A stretch of DNA of 8,415 nucleotides from Granulosicoccaceae bacterium (GTDB taxonomy: Bacteria > Pseudomonadota > Gammaproteobacteria > DAOVJZ01): contig DAOVJZ010000059.1 in the NCBI GenBank assembly GCA_030632035.1, positions 1 to 8,415 on the forward strand, given 5' to 3'. Each line of letters opens with the position of its first letter. Position 1 is the stretch's first letter. A program made the translations under genes and the position numbers. The notes below the pieces were generated by a model that saw only the letters and a program-made list of their open reading frames with translations, was not told the origin of the DNA and did not search any database. Below are positions 6,075 through 8,415 of this stretch, one piece after another.

Positions 6075-7043
6075 ATGTTTGGTTTAAAGAAAAAAAATTC
6101 AACTGAAAATGAAGAACAAAAAAACCCCGGGGTATTCGCACGGCTAAAGGCCGGGCTATCCAAAACCCGTAACAACCTTACAGAAGGGCTGGAAACCCTT
6201 GTCAAAGGCAAAAAGGTCATTGATGATGAGGTACTGGAAGAGATCGAGACCCTGTTACTGACTGCCGATGTCGGTATTGAAGCCACACAATCAATTATTG
6301 AAGACCTGACCAATCGTATAAAACGTAACCAACTGGCTGATAGTGATGCCCTGTTCTCAGCCTTGCATGAAGACATGGTTGGATTGCTTGCTGACAGTAA
6401 CAAACCACTCAACATTCCTGATGATGTACGACCGTATGTGATTTTGATGATCGGTGTTAATGGTGTAGGTAAAACTACCACTATTGGAAAACTGGCCAGT
6501 CGTCTGCAACAACAAGGGCTGTCCGTGATGCTAGCAGCCGGTGACACCTTCCGTGCTGCTGCTGTTGAACAACTCGAAACATGGGGTGAACGTAACAATA
6601 TTCCTGTTATTTCCCAACATGGTAAAGCTGATTCTGCCTCGGTAATTTTTGATGCCATTGAATCTGCCAAGGCCAGAAATATCGATGTGTTAATCGCCGA
6701 TACCGCAGGACGCCTGCACACCCAATCTAATCTAATGGAAGAACTGAAAAAGATAAAACGTGTTATAGGGAAGCTGGATGCAACGGCTCCGCATGAAACC
6801 ATGTTGGTCGTAGATGCCAGTACTGGTCAAAATGCGCTCACACAGGCCAAACAATTTAATGAATCCATTGGCATTACCGGCCTGACTATTAGTAAACTTG
6901 ATGGAACAGCAAAAGGTGGTATTGTATTCGCCATGGCCAAACAATTGAGTCTGCCAATCCGGTTTATTGGTGTGGGTGAAGGAATTGAAGATCTACGTGT
7001 ATTTGATTCTGAACAATTTGTTGAAGCATTATTAGAAAAATAA
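6075..7043 (+). CDS. ftsY: Signal recognition particle receptor FtsY
   Basis: From the ATG at 6075 the protein has 322 residues. FtsY is the SRP receptor GTPase: it docks ribosome-SRP complexes at the inner membrane and hands nascent membrane proteins to SecYEG. After a short Lys-rich start and a very small acidic linker (about residues 1-17) come the N domain (about 18-105) and the G domain. GTPase motifs seen are GVNGVGKTTT (127-136), DTFRAAA (157-163), DTAGR (209-213), SKLDGTAKGG (273-282) and GVGEGIEDLRVF (299-310). The A domain is much shorter than the roughly 200-residue one of E. coli, so membrane binding probably relies on the amphipathic basic N-terminus (VFARLKAGLSKTR, 20-32). The gene leads the ftsY-ftsE-ftsX cluster; its stop is 19 bp before ftsE. 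Confidence 0.97.
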   Translation: MFGLKKKNSTENEEQKNPGVFARLKAGLSKTRNNLTEGLETLVKGKKVIDDEVLEEIETLLLTADVGIEATQSIIEDLTNRIKRNQLADSDALFSALHEDMVGLLADSNKPLNIPDDVRPYVILMIGVNGVGKTTTIGKLASRLQQQGLSVMLAAGDTFRAAAVEQLETWGERNNIPVISQHGKADSASVIFDAIESAKARNIDVLIADTAGRLHTQSNLMEELKKIKRVIGKLDATAPHETMLVVDASTGQNALTQAKQFNESIGITGLTISKLDGTAKGGIVFAMAKQLSLPIRFIGVGEGIEDLRVFDSEQFVEALLEK

Positions 7044-7062
7044 AAAAATAATACCGTATCAC

Positions 7063-7734
7063 ATGATACTTTTTGAAAATGTCAGCAAGACATATCCCGG
7101 CTCACATGAAGCACTGAGTAACGTCAGTTTTCATTTGCAACGTGGTGATATGGCTTTCCTTACTGGTCATTCCGGTGCAGGCAAAAGCACATTACTAAAA
7201 CTCATTGCACTTATTGAGCGTACGACACGTGGGCAAATAGTGATCGGTGGCCAGAACCTGACTGGTGTTACCAAGCGTAAAATTCCCTATTTTCGCCGTA
7301 ATATAGGCATTATTTTTCAGGATCACCGCCTGCTGCTGGATCGCACTGTATTTGATAATGTCGCCCTGCCACTGGTAATTGCCGGCATGGATTACCGTGA
7401 AATCACCCGCAAGGTGCGTGCTGCGTTGGACAAGGTCAATCTACTCAACAAGGAAAGGCAATATCCCAATACCCTTTCTACCGGTGAACAGCAACGCGTC
7501 GGCATTGCACGTGCCGTGGTTAACAAACCACCGGTGTTACTGGCTGATGAACCTACCGGTAATCTTGACCCGGAACTGTCGCAAGAGATCATGAAAATGT
7601 TTGAACAGTTTAATCAGGTTGGTGTGACAGTATTGATTGCCAGTCATGACCTCGAACTGATAAAACGCATGCAACACAAGACTCTTGTGTTAGATAAAGG
7701 GAAATTGATTGCACAATTTCCGGAAGATGAATAA
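7063..7734 (+). CDS. ftsE: Cell division ATP-binding protein FtsE
   Basis: The 223-residue ABC ATPase partners with FtsX at the division septum, where ATP hydrolysis is transmitted to periplasmic activators of peptidoglycan amidases (EnvC in E. coli). Motifs in order: Walker A GHSGAGKST (35-43), Q-loop Q86, ABC signature LSTGEQQ (138-144), Walker B LLADE (159-163) with catalytic E163, D-loop after GNLD (166-169) and switch H195. All are intact; the signature has Thr-Gly-Glu where E. coli-like proteins usually read Gly-Gly-Glu/Gln. Length matches E. coli FtsE (222). The ATG at 7063 lacks an evident Shine-Dalgarno, so translation may depend on the upstream ftsY, 19 bp away. The stop overlaps the ftsX start by one base. 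Confidence 0.97.
   Translation: MILFENVSKTYPGSHEALSNVSFHLQRGDMAFLTGHSGAGKSTLLKLIALIERTTRGQIVIGGQNLTGVTKRKIPYFRRNIGIIFQDHRLLLDRTVFDNVALPLVIAGMDYREITRKVRAALDKVNLLNKERQYPNTLSTGEQQRVGIARAVVNKPPVLLADEPTGNLDPELSQEIMKMFEQFNQVGVTVLIASHDLELIKRMQHKTLVLDKGKLIAQFPEDE
7722..7726 (+). promoter_or_regulatory. Ribosome-binding site of ftsX inside the ftsE end
   Basis: GGAAG within the last ftsE codons sits 7 nt before the overlapping TAATG stop/start. This indicates translational coupling and equal production of the two FtsEX subunits. Confidence 0.7.
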
Positions 7735-8415
7735 TGAGAATTGGCAGAATAAAAAAACAGGATCATGCATCACGTAAAATGCAAAACAAGCCCCGTAGCA
7801 AACTGGGCTTTCCTGCCTTGGTGAAAAACTATCTGCTTCGCCACATACAGGTACTATTTTACAGTATCGGTCAATTATCTCGTACTCCATTTTCTTCACT
7901 GATGACCTGTGCTGTCATCGGTATCGCGCTGGCATTGCCCAGCACATTTTTCTCTTTATTAAATAATGTACAAACACTGAGTCTGGGCTGGGATGGTAAT
8001 GCACAAATATCCCTGTTCATGAAATATAATGTTTCTAATTCCAGTGCACAAAAACTCGCAACAAAATTGCGCATGCGTCCGGAAATAAAAACAACTGAAT
8101 TTATTTCACGTGAACAGGCGCTGGAAGAATTTCGAATTCACTCCGGTTTTGGTGAAGTACTGGATGTGCTGGAAAAAAATCCTTTACCTGCTGTGATTGT
8201 TGTTACACCTGCCAGTACACTGGATACTCCAAACCGTATTGAATCACTGCTTGCCAGTTTAAAAGATATTCCTCAGGTCGATATGGCACAGCTGGATCTG
8301 GAATGGGTCAAACGTTTGCATGCCTTGCTTGAAACTGGTCAACGTGGAGTAACTATTCTTGCTATCCTGCTGGGACTCTCGGTATTACTGGTTGTGGGTA
8401 ATACAATACGTCTCG
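7734..8415 (+). CDS. ftsX: Cell division protein FtsX (partial, C-terminus outside window)
   Basis: The frame opens at the ATG 7734-7736, sharing its A with the TAA of ftsE, with GGAAG 7 nt upstream, and stays open for 227 codons to the window end. E. coli FtsX has about 350 residues, so roughly a third is missing. Visible features are a basic cytoplasmic N-terminus (1-50), a first membrane helix (about 57-78), a periplasmic domain (about 79-203) and a second helix starting near 207. The periplasmic domain includes QALEEFRIHSGFGEVLDVLEKNPLPA (in part, 128-153), the FtsX-typical block ending in N-PLP. FtsX is the membrane subunit of FtsEX, whose periplasmic domain recruits the hydrolase activator. 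rpoH is expected beyond the right edge, but this cannot be seen. Confidence 0.95.
   Translation, partial: MRIGRIKKQDHASRKMQNKPRSKLGFPALVKNYLLRHIQVLFYSIGQLSRTPFSSLMTCAVIGIALALPSTFFSLLNNVQTLSLGWDGNAQISLFMKYNVSNSSAQKLATKLRMRPEIKTTEFISREQALEEFRIHSGFGEVLDVLEKNPLPAVIVVTPASTLDTPNRIESLLASLKDIPQVDMAQLDLEWVKRLHALLETGQRGVTILAILLGLSVLLVVGNTIRL

Noticed and set aside
5990..6802. Long minus-strand open frame (270 codons) opposite ftsY
   Set aside because: It is the antisense shadow of ftsY; its translation is rich in Ser/Ile/Pro runs without any recognisable domain, while the plus strand encodes an unmistakable FtsY.
7690..8074. Minus-strand ORFs opposite the ftsE end and ftsX
   Set aside because: The plus strand here is ftsX, with membrane helices and family motifs; the opposite frames show no domain.

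Overview
The window looks like a housekeeping segment of a gammaproteobacterial chromosome with moderate to low GC. The order mutM / ferredoxin-coaD-rsmD-M16-M16 facing ftsY-ftsE-ftsX matches, from memory, the arrangement in Pseudomonas and related gammaproteobacteria, where rpoH normally follows ftsX. The ferredoxin is of the long 2[4Fe-4S] type first known from Allochromatium. I cannot name the genus.

Layout. Positions 1-74 (+) hold the last 24 codons of mutM (Fpg DNA glycosylase). Abutting it tail to tail with no spacer is a minus-strand gene (75-1352) for a DUF3391 + HD-GYP protein, a predicted cyclic-di-GMP phosphodiesterase. Upstream of it lies a second, diverged copy of its first 76 codons and leader: a 263-bp unit present twice, exactly abutting (1126-1388 and 1389-1651), about 93.5% identical. 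A sequence resembling a sigma-28 (FliA) flagellar promoter (1696-1722) lies just upstream of the duplication.

Positions 1791-5985 (-) read as one compact cluster. In transcription order it is a membrane-anchored M16 zinc peptidase with an intact HxxEH site, an exported M16 homologue lacking that site (17-bp overlap), rsmD (12-nt gap, TTG start), coaD and the ferredoxin. The two M16 proteins probably form an active/inactive envelope pair. RsmD methylates 16S rRNA, CoaD makes dephospho-CoA, and the ferredoxin carries electrons.

A short divergent region (5986-6074) separates this cluster from ftsY-ftsE-ftsX (+). FtsY is the receptor for the signal recognition particle. FtsEX is the ABC-type complex that links septal peptidoglycan hydrolysis to the divisome. 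ftsX runs off the right end.

Nearly everything here is conserved core biology. The unusual part is the HD-GYP locus: a partial tandem duplication leaves a translatable N-terminal-domain fragment between a likely flagellar-type promoter and the intact gene. I found no RNA genes, CRISPR array, insertion sequence or prophage, and no gene-free stretch longer than about 170 bp apart from the truncated duplicate.
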